Assembly (NCBI RefSeq): GCF_011601275.1
Contig: NZ_JAAOLY010000033.1
Span: 1 to 32,817 of the forward strand
DNA from: Janthinobacterium lividum
GTDB lineage: Bacteria; Pseudomonadota; Gammaproteobacteria; Burkholderiales; Burkholderiaceae_D
Direction: 5' to 3'
DNA: 32,817 nt
This document shows positions 1 through 9,045 of this stretch, piece after piece. The position numbers and the translations under genes are program-made. Below the pieces are notes generated by a model, which searched no databases, was not told the origin of the DNA, and was given only the letters and a program-made list of their open reading frames with translations. How positions within the stretch are numbered: position 1 is the first letter of the stretch; each line of letters starts with the position of its first letter.

Positions 1-3
1 CCA

Positions 4-537
4 TTATGTGGCTTCCCGCAAAGAATGCAACTGCAGCAACTGCGCCCGGCAACTGAGCATGCCGCGCGCGATATGTTTTTCCACCATGCTCACGGAAATG
101 CCCATGCGCGCGGCGATCTGCGCGTGCGGCAATTCCTCGAATATGTGCAGCACGAAGGCGTCGCGGCAGCGCGGCGGCAGGGCGTCGATGGCGGCCACGC
201 AGGCTTGCCAGTCCTGGCTGCTTTCGAGCGCCTGTTCCGGCTGCAAATGCAGCGGCCCTGCCGGATGCGCGGCTTCCGGCAAGGCGTCGAGCGCCTCGTG
301 CTGGCGCAGGGCGGCGCGGCGGTGCTGGTCGACCAGCAGGTTGCGCGCCGCGCGGTACAGCAGCGCGCGCGGTTCGCGCACGGCCTGTTCGCCCAGCACG
401 CGCGCATAGCTTTCCTGCACCAGGTCCAAGGCAGCCTCGCGGTTGCGCAAGCTGCGCCAGCAAAAGTTCAACAGTTCTTGGTAATAGCGTGCAACCACGG
501 CGTCCGATGTATGAGTCCGCAGCCAGGAATGCCGCAT
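4..537 (-). CDS. FecI-like ECF RNA polymerase sigma factor
   Basis: A 177-residue sigma-70 family protein of the ECF, iron-starvation (FecI/PvdS/HasI) type. It would direct RNA polymerase to a cell-surface signalling regulon, normally a TonB-dependent receptor. Sigma region 2 is at about residues 10-50 (YYQELLNFCWRSLRNREAA, then DLVQESYARVL). Region 4 is at about residues 120-165 (LPPRCRDAFVLHIFEELPH, a helix-turn-helix with IAARMGISVSMVEKHIARGM). The start chosen is the ATG at 537; an in-frame ATG at 564 lies upstream of the likely -10 (TATAAT, minus strand, 558-553) and would not be in the mRNA. A Fur box overlaps the promoter. The usual fecR and receptor genes would lie beyond the left edge. 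The family is clear; the exact regulon is inferred. Confidence 0.9.
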   Translation of the reverse strand: MRHSWLRTHTSDAVVARYYQELLNFCWRSLRNREAALDLVQESYARVLGEQAVREPRALLYRAARNLLVDQHRRAALRQHEALDALPEAAHPAGPLHLQPEQALESSQDWQACVAAIDALPPRCRDAFVLHIFEELPHAQIAARMGISVSMVEKHIARGMLSCRAQLLQLHSLREAT

Positions 538-539
538 AT

Positions 540-558
540 GAGAATGATTCTCATTATA
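540..558 (-). promoter_or_regulatory. Fur box and promoter of the ECF sigma gene
   Basis: The 19-mer GAGAATGATTCTCATTATA matches 15 of 19 positions of the classical Fur consensus (GATAATGATAATCATTATC). On the minus strand a perfect -10, TATAAT, lies at 558-553 inside it, with a poor -35 (TTAGCG, 582-577, spacing 18). Bound Fur would cover the -10 and the start point, so iron-dependent repression is expected. The Fur box is seen directly; repression is inferred. Confidence 0.85.
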
Positions 559-666
559 TTGCATGCCGGGATGTCGCGCTAAGCGGTTTGCCGCACCGTG
601 GCAGGCGTACAACGCTTTGCCCCTTGGCCGGCATCGGATAACATGGGAAGTTAATAGGGAGGCAAC

Positions 667-2310
667 ATGGCTATTCATATGATCAATACGGCGCCGATGG
701 CTGGCCAGCGCCCCGGCACCTCTGGCTTGCGCAAGAAGGTAGCCGTCTTCAGCGCACCGCAATACCTGGAAAACTTCGTGCAAAGCGTGTTTGACACGCT
801 GGGCGATTGCCGCGGCCAGACCCTGGTGCTGGGCGGCGACGGGCGTTACTACAACCGCGCGGCCATCCAGACGGTGCTGCGCATGGCCGCCGCGCACGGC
901 TACGCGCGCGTGCTGCTGGGACAGGGCGGCATCCTGTCGACGCCGGCCGTCAGCTGCGTGATCCGCAAGCATGGCGCCAGCGGCGGCATCATCCTGTCGG
1001 CCAGCCATAATCCGGGCGGCCCCGATGGCGACTTCGGCATCAAGTACAACATCGCCAATGGCGGCCCGGCGCCCGAAAAAATCACCGAGGCCATCTACGC
1101 CCGTACGCAAACCATCGCCGAATACCGCATCAGCGACGCGGCCGACATCGACCTCGACAAACTGGGCACCGTGCGCATCGAGCAGATGACGGTCGAGGTG
1201 ATCGATTCCGTCGCGGACTACGCGGAACTGATGCAGCAGCTGTTCGATTTCGGCGCCATCCGCGCCCTGTTCGCGGGCGGCTTGCGTATCTGCTTTGACG
1301 GCATGCACGCCGTCTCCGGCCCGTATGCGACAGCCATCCTGGAAGGCATGCTGGGCGCGCCGAAGGGCAGCGTCATCAACGGCGTGCCCCTGGAAGACTT
1401 CGGTGGCGGCCATCCGGACCCGAATCCCGTCAACGCGCAGGAATTGATTGCCATCATGGCGGCCGGCGATGGTGGCAATGCAGCTCCTGATTTTGGCGCC
1501 GCCTCCGATGGCGACGGCGACCGCAACATGATCGTCGGCCGGCGCTTCGACGTCACGCCTTCGGACAGTCTGGCCATCCTGGCCGCCAACGCCAGCGTGG
1601 CGCCCGGCTACCGCGCCGGCTTGTCCGGCATCGCCCGCTCCATGCCGACGTCGGGCGCGGCCGACCGGGTTGCCGTCGCGCTGGGCATCCCCTGCTACGA
1701 GACGCCGACGGGCTGGAAATTCTTCGGCACCCTGCTCGACGCCGGCATGGCCACCCTGTGTGGCGAAGAAAGCTATGGCACGGGCTCGAACCACGTGCGC
1801 GAAAAGGATGGCCTGTGGGCCGTGCTGTTCTGGCTCAACCTGCTGGCAGCAAAAAAACAATCGGTGGAAGACATCGTGCGCGCGCACTGGGCCACGTATG
1901 GCCGCAACTATTATTCGCGCCACGACTACGAAGACATCGACAGCGCCGCTGCGGCGCAGCTGATGGACGCCGTGCGCGGCCAGCTGGCCGCCTTGCCGGG
2001 CCAGGTAGTCAATGGCTACACGGTGGCGCTGGCCGACGACTTCAGCTACACGGACCCCGTCGACGGCTCCGTGGCCACGCAGCAGGGCATCCGCATCATC
2101 ATGACGGATGGCGCGCGCATCGTGCTGCGCCTGTCCGGTACGGGCACCGAAGGCGCCACCCTGCGCCTGTACCTGGAACGCTTTGAGGCCGATCCGACCC
2201 GGCACGCCATCCCGACCCAGGAAGCGCTGGCGGGACTGATCGCGGTGGCCGAGCAGGTGGCGCAGATCCGCGCGCGCACGGGGCGCGACGCGCCGAGCGT
2301 GACGACGTAA
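667..2310 (+). CDS. pgm: Phosphoglucomutase, alpha-D-glucose phosphate-specific
   Basis: A 547-residue cytoplasmic enzyme that interconverts glucose 1-phosphate and glucose 6-phosphate, feeding glycogen, trehalose and sugar-nucleotide synthesis. It has the hallmarks of the alpha-D-phosphohexomutase superfamily in order: active-site loop SASHNPGG with phosphoserine S113, Mg-binding loop DGDGDR at 281-286, sugar-recognition loop GEES at 366-369, and a phosphate-binding loop LSGTGTEGA near residue 489. Length and the N-terminus fit the eukaryote-like Pgm group rather than the shorter ManB/AlgC type. A ribosome site GGGAGG precedes the ATG. It is a single gene closed by a strong terminator and is divergent from the sigma gene. 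The function is confident; the exact subfamily is less so. Confidence 0.93.
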   Translation: MAIHMINTAPMAGQRPGTSGLRKKVAVFSAPQYLENFVQSVFDTLGDCRGQTLVLGGDGRYYNRAAIQTVLRMAAAHGYARVLLGQGGILSTPAVSCVIRKHGASGGIILSASHNPGGPDGDFGIKYNIANGGPAPEKITEAIYARTQTIAEYRISDAADIDLDKLGTVRIEQMTVEVIDSVADYAELMQQLFDFGAIRALFAGGLRICFDGMHAVSGPYATAILEGMLGAPKGSVINGVPLEDFGGGHPDPNPVNAQELIAIMAAGDGGNAAPDFGAASDGDGDRNMIVGRRFDVTPSDSLAILAANASVAPGYRAGLSGIARSMPTSGAADRVAVALGIPCYETPTGWKFFGTLLDAGMATLCGEESYGTGSNHVREKDGLWAVLFWLNLLAAKKQSVEDIVRAHWATYGRNYYSRHDYEDIDSAAAAQLMDAVRGQLAALPGQVVNGYTVALADDFSYTDPVDGSVATQQGIRIIMTDGARIVLRLSGTGTEGATLRLYLERFEADPTRHAIPTQEALAGLIAVAEQVAQIRARTGRDAPSVTT

Positions 2311-2337
2311 AAAAGGGCGCCCGAGGGCGCCCTTTTT
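2310..2337. terminator. Bidirectional intrinsic terminator, pgm and POT transporter
   Basis: A 12-bp stem (AAAAAGGGCGCC paired with GGCGCCCTTTTT) with a 4-nt loop sits between the convergent pgm and transporter genes. The A and T tracts let it work on both strands. Confidence 0.9.
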
Positions 2338-2356
2338 ACGTCAGATCAAACCGGCA

Positions 2357-3931
2357 TCATGCTTTTGCCGGGATGGCCGTCTGGCGGTAGTTGTCCACCA
2401 TCTTGTAGCGCTTCGCATACAGGCCGAAGGCCAGCATGGCCACGGCGGCAAAGGCGGCGAAGAAGAACATCTGGAAGGCCGTCACGCTGATGCCGCTTTC
2501 GGCGATCTTGCCGATCACGCCTTCGTTCATGACGCTACGGTTGACGATCAGCACCCACAGGTTGCCCACCGTGGTCGACAGATTCCAGAAGCTCATGATG
2601 GCGCCCTTCATCGACACGGGCGCCTGGCTGTAGGCAAACTCCAGCCCAGTCGCCGAGACCAGCACTTCGCCGAACGTCAGCAGGGCGTACGGCAGGATCT
2701 GCCACATGATGGAGACGGCGTTGCCGCTGTCGAGGGCCAGTTGCAAGAGGCCAATGACGATCCACGCCAGCGAGGAAAAGCCGATACCGGCCGTCATGCG
2801 GCGCAGGGCCGTCGCTTCCAGGCCGAAGCGGTTGAGCATCGGGTACAGCACCAGGTTGTTGAACGGGATCAGCAGCATCACCAGCATCGGGTTCAGCGCC
2901 TGCATCTGCGCCGGCAGGAACCAGCTTGGTTTTTCCATGGTGTTCGCTTGCACGATCCACGTCGAGGCCTTCTGGTCGAACAGCGAGAAGAACGGCGTGA
3001 CGAGGGCGAAGATGACGAGGATGCGCAGCACGGCGCGCACGCCTTCGACTGCTTCGTCAGGGTGGATGCCGCGTGCGCGTTCCAGCTGCATGGCCGTGCC
3101 GATGCTGCCGAAGGCCAGCAGCAATACCAGCGCGGTACACGCGGAAATCACGAAGCCCCATTCCGGGATGCTGTAGAAAGCATACAGGGCGCCGATCACG
3201 CCGACGTAGGCCACGTACAGGCCGGGACGCGAACCTCCATCGACACGCGCCAGCAGGGCGGTGCGGGCCACGCGGGTGAATGAATCGGGGTTCGGCGGTG
3301 CTGGCGGCACGTGCACGTATTTCTTGGCGCCCATCCAGAAGACAAGGGTGGCGGCCAGCATCATCAGGCCGGGGATGCCGAAGGCGATCGATGGGCCAAA
3401 GTCGCGCAGGAACATCGGCATCAGCAGCGAGGCGAAGAAGGAGCCGAAGTTGATGATCCAGTAGAACAGGTCGAAGACCAGCTTGGCCTTGTGCTTGTTG
3501 GTCTGGTCGAACTGGTCGCCGACAAACGAGGCCACGAGCGGCTTGATGCCGCCGGAACCGAAGGCGATCAGGAACAGGCCGAAATAGAAGCCGTTGACGC
3601 TGTTTTCAAACAGGGCCAGGCAGGCATGGCCGGCGCAATACACAAGGCTGAGCCAGAAGATGGTGTTGTACTTGCCGAAGAAGCGGTCGGCCAGCCAGCC
3701 GCCCAGCAGCGGAAAGAAATATACGCCGATGACGAAGGTGTGGAACACGTGCTTGGCTTCGCCCGTGCGCTGGTCGATCGGGATCATCAGCAGCAAGGTG
3801 CTGATGAGGAATGGCGTCAGGATGTTGCGCATGCCGTAAAAGCTGAAGCGTTCGCAGCCTTCGTTGGCGATGATGTACGGTATTTGCCGGGGCATTTTGC
3901 CCGTGGCGGTTTGTGTCTCGGCCGATGACAT
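2357..3931 (-). CDS. POT/PTR2-family proton-coupled peptide transporter
   Basis: A 524-residue inner-membrane protein with about 12-14 hydrophobic segments, of the proton-dependent oligopeptide transporter family (MFS superfamily), expected to import di- and tripeptides. The N-terminal signature is clear: IIANEGCERFSFYGMRNIL carries the ExxER-type motif of proton coupling in TM1. An FGSGGIKP block in TM4-5 and an SxxGLEFAYSQAP block near TM10 also fit the family. Upstream of the ATG (3931) is GGGGAGAG as a ribosome site. It stands alone on the minus strand and ends against pgm at a shared terminator. The substrate range (DtpA/B/D-like or other) cannot be told from sequence alone. Confidence 0.92.
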   Translation of the reverse strand: MSSAETQTATGKMPRQIPYIIANEGCERFSFYGMRNILTPFLISTLLLMIPIDQRTGEAKHVFHTFVIGVYFFPLLGGWLADRFFGKYNTIFWLSLVYCAGHACLALFENSVNGFYFGLFLIAFGSGGIKPLVASFVGDQFDQTNKHKAKLVFDLFYWIINFGSFFASLLMPMFLRDFGPSIAFGIPGLMMLAATLVFWMGAKKYVHVPPAPPNPDSFTRVARTALLARVDGGSRPGLYVAYVGVIGALYAFYSIPEWGFVISACTALVLLLAFGSIGTAMQLERARGIHPDEAVEGVRAVLRILVIFALVTPFFSLFDQKASTWIVQANTMEKPSWFLPAQMQALNPMLVMLLIPFNNLVLYPMLNRFGLEATALRRMTAGIGFSSLAWIVIGLLQLALDSGNAVSIMWQILPYALLTFGEVLVSATGLEFAYSQAPVSMKGAIMSFWNLSTTVGNLWVLIVNRSVMNEGVIGKIAESGISVTAFQMFFFAAFAAVAMLAFGLYAKRYKMVDNYRQTAIPAKA

Positions 3932-3994
3932 TGGCTCTCCCCAAGTTTTTTTTGTAAGCCGCGATGCTAAGGCCTGCCGCGTTTGCTTGCAACA

Positions 3995-4014
3995 GAAAAA
4001 ACGGCCTGTCCGTT
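3995..4014 (-). terminator. Possible terminator after the GNAT gene
   Basis: On the minus strand AACGG pairs with CCGTT (4000-4004 and 4010-4014) around a 5-nt loop, followed by a run of T. It overlaps the GNAT stop codon. The stem is short, so the call is moderate. Confidence 0.45.
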
Positions 4015-4570
4015 ATTTCGCAGGGATTTGTAAGGTATTGATTTTCATAAAGACATTACTTTCGGCACTTGCAAGGGCAGGGCGGGGCAGTAATAGTTGC
4101 ATTTGCAGCATGCCATCCGATGCGGGGCTGTCCTCCAGGCTAAAACCGCAAGCCAGGTACAGGGTCAATGCCGCGTGGTTGTCCTGCGGCACGGCCAGGC
4201 GCACGCGGGCCAGTTCGGGTACGCTGCAAGCTTGCGCGATAGCCGCCTGCACCAGTTGCCGTCCCGCGCCGCGCCCGCGCGCCTGCGACGCCACGTACAC
4301 GCTCCACAGGCTGGCCTTGTCATGCACGACGGCAATCGGTTCGCGGCGCAGGCCGGCAATGCCGATCAATTGTTCCTTGTCGAAAGCGCCAAATATTATT
4401 TGGTGCGATGTGGCGCGCAGGCGTTCGGCTATCCGTGCCAGCGGCAAGCCGCTTTCCGCCGCATGCGTGGTGCAGAAGGCGGCAGGCAGTTCGGCGATGC
4501 CGGCCAGGCGCAGCGCGCGGTAGGCGCAGGCGTCGTCTGGCGTGAGGGGGCGGACAGTGATGGCGGGCAT
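4013..4570 (-). CDS. GNAT-family N-acetyltransferase
   Basis: A 185-residue Gcn5-related acetyltransferase, expected to move an acetyl group from acetyl-CoA to an unknown amine. The protein begins MPAITVRPLTPDDACAYRAL, the usual first strand and helix of the family. The acetyl-CoA loop is at about residues 95-110 (WSVYVASQARGRGAGRQLVQ, the V-x-x-x-x-R/Q-G-x-G/A motif as QARGRGAG). Motif B follows in the NHAALTLYLACGF block with the conserved NxxAxxxYxxxGF. The ATG at 4570 is preferred to a frame extending 18 codons upstream because homologous proteins start close to this point. No strong ribosome site is visible. It lies between two other minus-strand genes with gaps of about 80 bp on each side. 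Confidence 0.85.
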   Translation of the reverse strand: MPAITVRPLTPDDACAYRALRLAGIAELPAAFCTTHAAESGLPLARIAERLRATSHQIIFGAFDKEQLIGIAGLRREPIAVVHDKASLWSVYVASQARGRGAGRQLVQAAIAQACSVPELARVRLAVPQDNHAALTLYLACGFSLEDSPASDGMLQMQLLLPRPALASAESNVFMKINTLQIPAK

Positions 4571-4606
4571 GTGGGCGAGTATCGGTCTTCGATGCCAGAA
4601 AGTAAA

Positions 4607-4626
4607 GCTTGCGCTGCAACGCAAGC
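4607..4626 (-). terminator. Possible terminator hairpin after the 4655-5131 gene
   Basis: A 7-bp perfect stem (GCTTGCG/CGCAAGC) with a 6-nt loop lies just downstream of the stop at 4655 on the minus strand, followed by TTTACTTT. The T run is imperfect. Confidence 0.4.
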
Positions 4627-4654
4627 ATCCCGCCGCAAGGGGCGCCGTAGGGAT

Positions 4655-5131
4655 TTATTGCGTGGCGATGCGCTGCATGGGCGCGTTGTCCTTGCGCCAT
4701 TGTTCCAGGCTGATCAGCTCACCGCTGACGATGTCGTCGACGAGGATGCGCTTGCCATCCTGGGAGACGACGAAACTTTCCCAGCGGTGCGCCGCATCCG
4801 GCGTGTTTTCCACAAAGTTCAGGTCATAGTAGGGCTGGCCATCGATGAGGCGTGCTTCCGGCGACGTTTCCATCACGGCGCCGTGGGCGCGGCCGCCCGA
4901 GGCCTTTTCGATATGCGCCGACCAGGCCTTGATTTCCGGCAAAGCCATCAAGGCATCGACGGCGCGCGCGTTCTTCTCTGGCGCCGCCGTGTTGGCGCTG
5001 GTGCCAGGGGCATGGTCATCGCGCGGCGCGGATTGCTCGTGCACGTAAAAGGCGCCGAGCCCGGCGGCCAGCAAGCCGGCCAGGATGCCGGCGATGATGG
5101 TGGTTTTGGAAGTAGAGGCGCGTGGCGACAT
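4655..5131 (-). CDS. Membrane-anchored protein of unknown function
   Basis: A 158-residue protein that I do not recognise. Residues 1-11 are polar and basic, then one hydrophobic stretch of about 20 residues (TIIAGILAGLLAAGLGAFYV) is either a signal anchor or an uncleaved signal sequence. A low-complexity, charged linker follows, and then a compact domain (from about residue 58) that would face the periplasm. That domain ends with a pattern YDLNFVENTPDAAHRWESF followed by ILVDDIVSGELISLEQWR, alternating strands and a short helix, reminiscent of small periplasmic beta-alpha domains but with no motif I can name. It has no cysteines. It is alone between the GNAT gene and the groEL terminator. 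Confidence 0.75.
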   Translation of the reverse strand: MSPRASTSKTTIIAGILAGLLAAGLGAFYVHEQSAPRDDHAPGTSANTAAPEKNARAVDALMALPEIKAWSAHIEKASGGRAHGAVMETSPEARLIDGQPYYDLNFVENTPDAAHRWESFVVSQDGKRILVDDIVSGELISLEQWRKDNAPMQRIATQ

Positions 5132-5222
5132 GATGGCGGGTGTGCGAAAGAGGGACGATGGCGGCCATGCTAAAGCAAAACAGGCAGGCGGGCAATGATT
5201 GGAATTGCTTGGAAGAAAGACG

Positions 5223-5254
5223 AAAAAAAGCCACCTTCCGTAGAAGGTGGCTTT
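5223..5254 (-). terminator. groES-groEL intrinsic terminator
   Basis: On the minus strand a 12-bp stem (AAAGCCACCTTC with GAAGGTGGCTTT, 5227-5238 and 5243-5254) closes a 4-nt loop and is followed by a seven-base T run. It lies about 100 bp after the groEL stop. Confidence 0.9.
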
Positions 5255-5353
5255 CGGGGCCGCCGGGCAGGCGCTGGCAGCTTTTGGTCTGCCAGTCCTG
5301 TCCCTGCGTATGCGGCCGGTCGCGCCGTCGCCTGCGCGACTGGCCGCAGGACA

Positions 5354-7003
<1,650 letters not shown>

Positions 7004-7053
7004 GTTCAATTCTCCTGAGTTTCGGGATGTATCTGTCTACAACGTGGAAACAA

Positions 7054-7344
7054 TTACTTGACGACGATCGCCATGATGTCTTCTTCGCGCATGACCAGCA
7101 GCTCATCGCCGTCAACTTTGACGGTTTGGCCAGCGTACTTGCCGAACAGGACGCGGTCGCCCACTTTGACATCCAGAGGACGCACTTTGCCGTCGTCGAG
7201 AATCTTGCCATTGCCTACGGCAAGGACTTCGCCTTGATCCGGTTTTTCAGCAGCTGCATCAGGAATGATGAGGCCGGACGCAGTTTTGGTTTCCTGGTCG
7301 AGGCGTTTGACGATGACGCGATCGTTCAATGGGCGCAGATTCAT
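7054..7344 (-). CDS. groS: Co-chaperonin GroES (Hsp10)
   Basis: A 96-residue heptameric lid for the GroEL cage. The sequence begins MNLRPLNDRVIVKRLDQE, and the mobile loop that grips GroEL follows (ETKTASGLIIPDAAAEKP) with the usual IIPD core. The C-terminal half carries VGDRVLFGKYAGQ and ends EEDIMAIV, all typical. The ribosome site AAGGAG is 6-7 nt before the ATG. It is the first gene of the operon and sits behind a 240-nt leader with CIRCE at its far end. Confidence 0.98.
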   Translation of the reverse strand: MNLRPLNDRVIVKRLDQETKTASGLIIPDAAAEKPDQGEVLAVGNGKILDDGKVRPLDVKVGDRVLFGKYAGQTVKVDGDELLVMREEDIMAIVVK

Positions 7345-7584
7345 ACAAAACTCCTTAAAGTTCAATGGATAGGTGTTGCTAAATGAATACATGCCTGGCA
7401 CAGCGCCAGGCGTGCTTTCAGTGACCGCCGTTGAAAGCAGCCCGCAACGGTCAAGCAAACCCCATGTCATCGAGTGCGTACCGGCTAGGCAGTGGTGGCA
7501 TCGCGGCGTCGCCCGCCGCGTAGCGTTCCCTGCTGTTGCCCGGCAGACACCATCATGTCCTGAGGATTGCTACGAAAGAGTTTG
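7345..7584 (-). other. Long structured 5' leader of groES-groEL
   Basis: About 240 nt separate CIRCE from the groES start with no gene in them. The stretch contains a GC-rich 7-bp hairpin (GCCTGGC/GCCAGGC, 7393-7411) about 50 nt before the start codon and a second 6-bp hairpin (CTTTCA/TGAAAG, 7415-7437). Neither covers the ribosome site directly, and neither has a T run. A role in mRNA stability or heat response is possible but unproven. Confidence 0.5.
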
Positions 7585-7611
7585 TTAGCACTCTCTACTA
7601 ACGAGTGCTAA
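7585..7611 (-). promoter_or_regulatory. CIRCE element (HrcA operator)
   Basis: A perfect inverted repeat TTAGCACTC-N9-GAGTGCTAA, identical to the CIRCE consensus. It lies immediately downstream of the groES promoter -10, where bound HrcA repressor would block initiation. HrcA control is established knowledge for this element. Confidence 0.97.
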
Positions 7612-7641
7612 TTATAGGGACGGTAGGGGGCTTATTCAAGG
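7611..7641 (-). promoter_or_regulatory. groES promoter, overlapping sigma-70 and sigma-32 types
   Basis: On the minus strand TTGAAT (7639-7634) and TATAAT (7616-7611) are 17 bp apart, a good sigma-70 promoter. The same bases read CCCTTGAA, then 15 bp, then CCCTATAAT, which closely fits the RpoH (sigma-32) consensus CCCTTGAA/CCCCATNTA. Heat-shock and basal transcription may start from the same point. Confidence 0.8.
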
Positions 7642-7811
7642 GCTTATTCTCCGGGAAGATAAGCTTAGACGTTCTGCGCAGCCTGCATTTACGCAGGGTT
7701 TGCGCAAACGCAAGCCTCGTTCCCGGGCGTCAGCAACAGGCGCGACTCTAGCATGCCCGTCAGGGGAAGGGCGTTCCTGTACGCACAGGAAACAGAGTTT
7801 TACTATGGACT

Positions 7812-7840
7812 TTGATAAGATGATTGCAATTGCATATCAA
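7812..7840 (+). promoter_or_regulatory. Possible promoter of the secreted repeat protein
   Basis: TTGATA (7812-7817) and TATCAA (7835-7840) are 17 bp apart, about 39 bp before the start codon at 7879. It matches the consensus only moderately. The stretch 7621-7811 holds nothing else that I can identify. Confidence 0.45.
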
Positions 7841-7878
7841 TATCGCTACATATCATCATCTGCACGAGAAAGCACACC

Positions 7879-8625
7879 ATGCCATCGACCACTTCCCGTC
7901 CCGCCCTGCGCCTGCTGGGCGCCACCCTCATCGGCCTCGCCTGCCTGGGCAATGCCGCCGCGCAAACGCCCACCATCGCCGACGAGATCACCGTGGCGGC
8001 CCTGACGCCGCAGCAAAAGGAAACGCTGCTGGGTGACCTGTTCAACGATCTGAACAAGGATGACGACGACCAGGAAGCGCACGTGTGGGACAGCGGCGGC
8101 GACAGCGGCGTGCGGGTGAAGGTCACATATAACTTCAGCAACTCCGGCATGACGGAACACAGCCTGAAGGCGCACATCTGCCGCGACCTGAAATTCGTCG
8201 TCACGGCGGGCGACAAGTCGCAAGACCTGAGCCGCCGTACGTGCTCGCAGAACAGCGGACGCTGGGATGTGCAGGGCAAGGATCCGGCGCCCGTCGTGTA
8301 TCCGCCCTTCCTGTCCGACGTGACGGTCGCCAAGCTGAACGCGAAAGAGCAGGCATCGCTGCTGAAGGCGGCCGTGCGCACCGTGAAAGATGAAGAGGAT
8401 GGCAAGACGCGCCAGTGGAGCAACAAGGGACTGGGCAATGCGGTACCGCTGGCAGTGCGCCTGACGCCCTCGGGCACGGATGCCAAACCTGGCAGCTACA
8501 GCCGTACTTGCCGCGATTTGACAATGGTGCTTGATGGCAAGGGTGGACAACAGACGCTGACGCGCCGCTCTTGCGAAAACCGCTATGGCGGGCTCGATAT
8601 CGAACCCGATTACGTCGACGAGTAA
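7879..8625 (+). CDS. Secreted protein with two repeated CRDL...RRxC units
   Basis: A 248-residue exported protein. A signal peptide is clear (positively charged start, hydrophobic LLGATLIGLACLGNAAA, likely cleavage after AQ-containing AAA near residue 28). The mature part is an internal duplication: unit 1 at about residues 43-135 and unit 2 at about 150-240. Each has a helical, acidic start (TLLGDLFNDL / SLLKAAVRTV), a W near an acidic cluster, a beta-rich centre, then CRDL, a glycine-rich turn, and LSRRTC or LTRRSC near the end. The two conserved cysteines per unit probably form one disulfide each. The CR...C ending resembles the surface-antigen-like RT0821/Lpp0805 proteins, but that link is tentative. 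Function unknown. Confidence 0.8.
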   Translation: MPSTTSRPALRLLGATLIGLACLGNAAAQTPTIADEITVAALTPQQKETLLGDLFNDLNKDDDDQEAHVWDSGGDSGVRVKVTYNFSNSGMTEHSLKAHICRDLKFVVTAGDKSQDLSRRTCSQNSGRWDVQGKDPAPVVYPPFLSDVTVAKLNAKEQASLLKAAVRTVKDEEDGKTRQWSNKGLGNAVPLAVRLTPSGTDAKPGSYSRTCRDLTMVLDGKGGQQTLTRRSCENRYGGLDIEPDYVDE

Positions 8626-8745
8626 AACGCTGCCATCGCGGCACCGGAAGATGCGCGCACTTGGCGAAAAGCGCCGGAAAAAGTGTGTATTGTCCGCCAA
8701 CTGCCCTGCATTGATGTAAATATGTGTGACAGCGGCGTGATTCGA

Positions 8746-8775
8746 TTGACGCCCATGGAGCGTCCGCCCTATAGT
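8746..8775 (+). promoter_or_regulatory. Promoter of the zapB-like/zapA unit
   Basis: TTGACG (8746-8751, 5/6) and TATAGT (8770-8775, 5/6) with an 18-bp spacer form a strong sigma-70 promoter. The predicted start point, about 7 nt after the -10, falls at 8781-8782, which is the A of the ATG of the first gene. Confidence 0.75.
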
Positions 8776-8781
8776 GGCGGG

Positions 8782-9045
8782 ATGATTTCCGAATTCAACG
8801 AATTATCCGACAAAATAGGCCTGCTGGCCGAAATGACCCATGCGCTGCGTCGTGAAAACGCGCAACTGCGCAAGGACAATGCCGCGCTGGCCGCCGAGAA
8901 CGCCCTGTACGTGCAGCGCATGCGCGAAGCGCAGGAGCGGGTCGAGGCCTTGCTGGAAAAAATTCCCGAACTGGTGCAAGCCGGCCTGGAGCAAGCCGCT
9001 TCGGAAGCGGGCGCCTATATTGCCGAGAACGAGAAGGAAGCGTAA
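8782..9045 (+). CDS. Small coiled-coil protein, ZapB/TIGR02449-like
   Basis: An 87-residue, almost entirely helical protein with heptad-type spacing (LAEMTHALRRENAQLRKDNA, then LAAENALYVQRMREAQERVEALLEK). It resembles the short coiled-coil proteins encoded just before zapA in many proteobacteria (TIGR02449 family), which are thought to act with ZapA at the FtsZ ring. The stop codon TAA overlaps the zapA start (TAATG), so translation is probably coupled. An in-frame ATG at 8755 lies between the -35 and -10 and cannot be in the mRNA from this promoter, so 8782 is preferred. Family placement is by context and composition. Confidence 0.8.
   Translation: MISEFNELSDKIGLLAEMTHALRRENAQLRKDNAALAAENALYVQRMREAQERVEALLEKIPELVQAGLEQAASEAGAYIAENEKEA

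Noticed and set aside
538..2205. Long minus-strand extension of the sigma factor frame through pgm
   Set aside because: Only the part left of 537 resembles a sigma factor. The rest lies antisense to pgm and is upstream of the Fur-controlled promoter.
7004..7009. TTG start 6 nt upstream of the groEL ATG
   Set aside because: The ribosome site would be only 2 nt away, and known GroELs start at MAAK.
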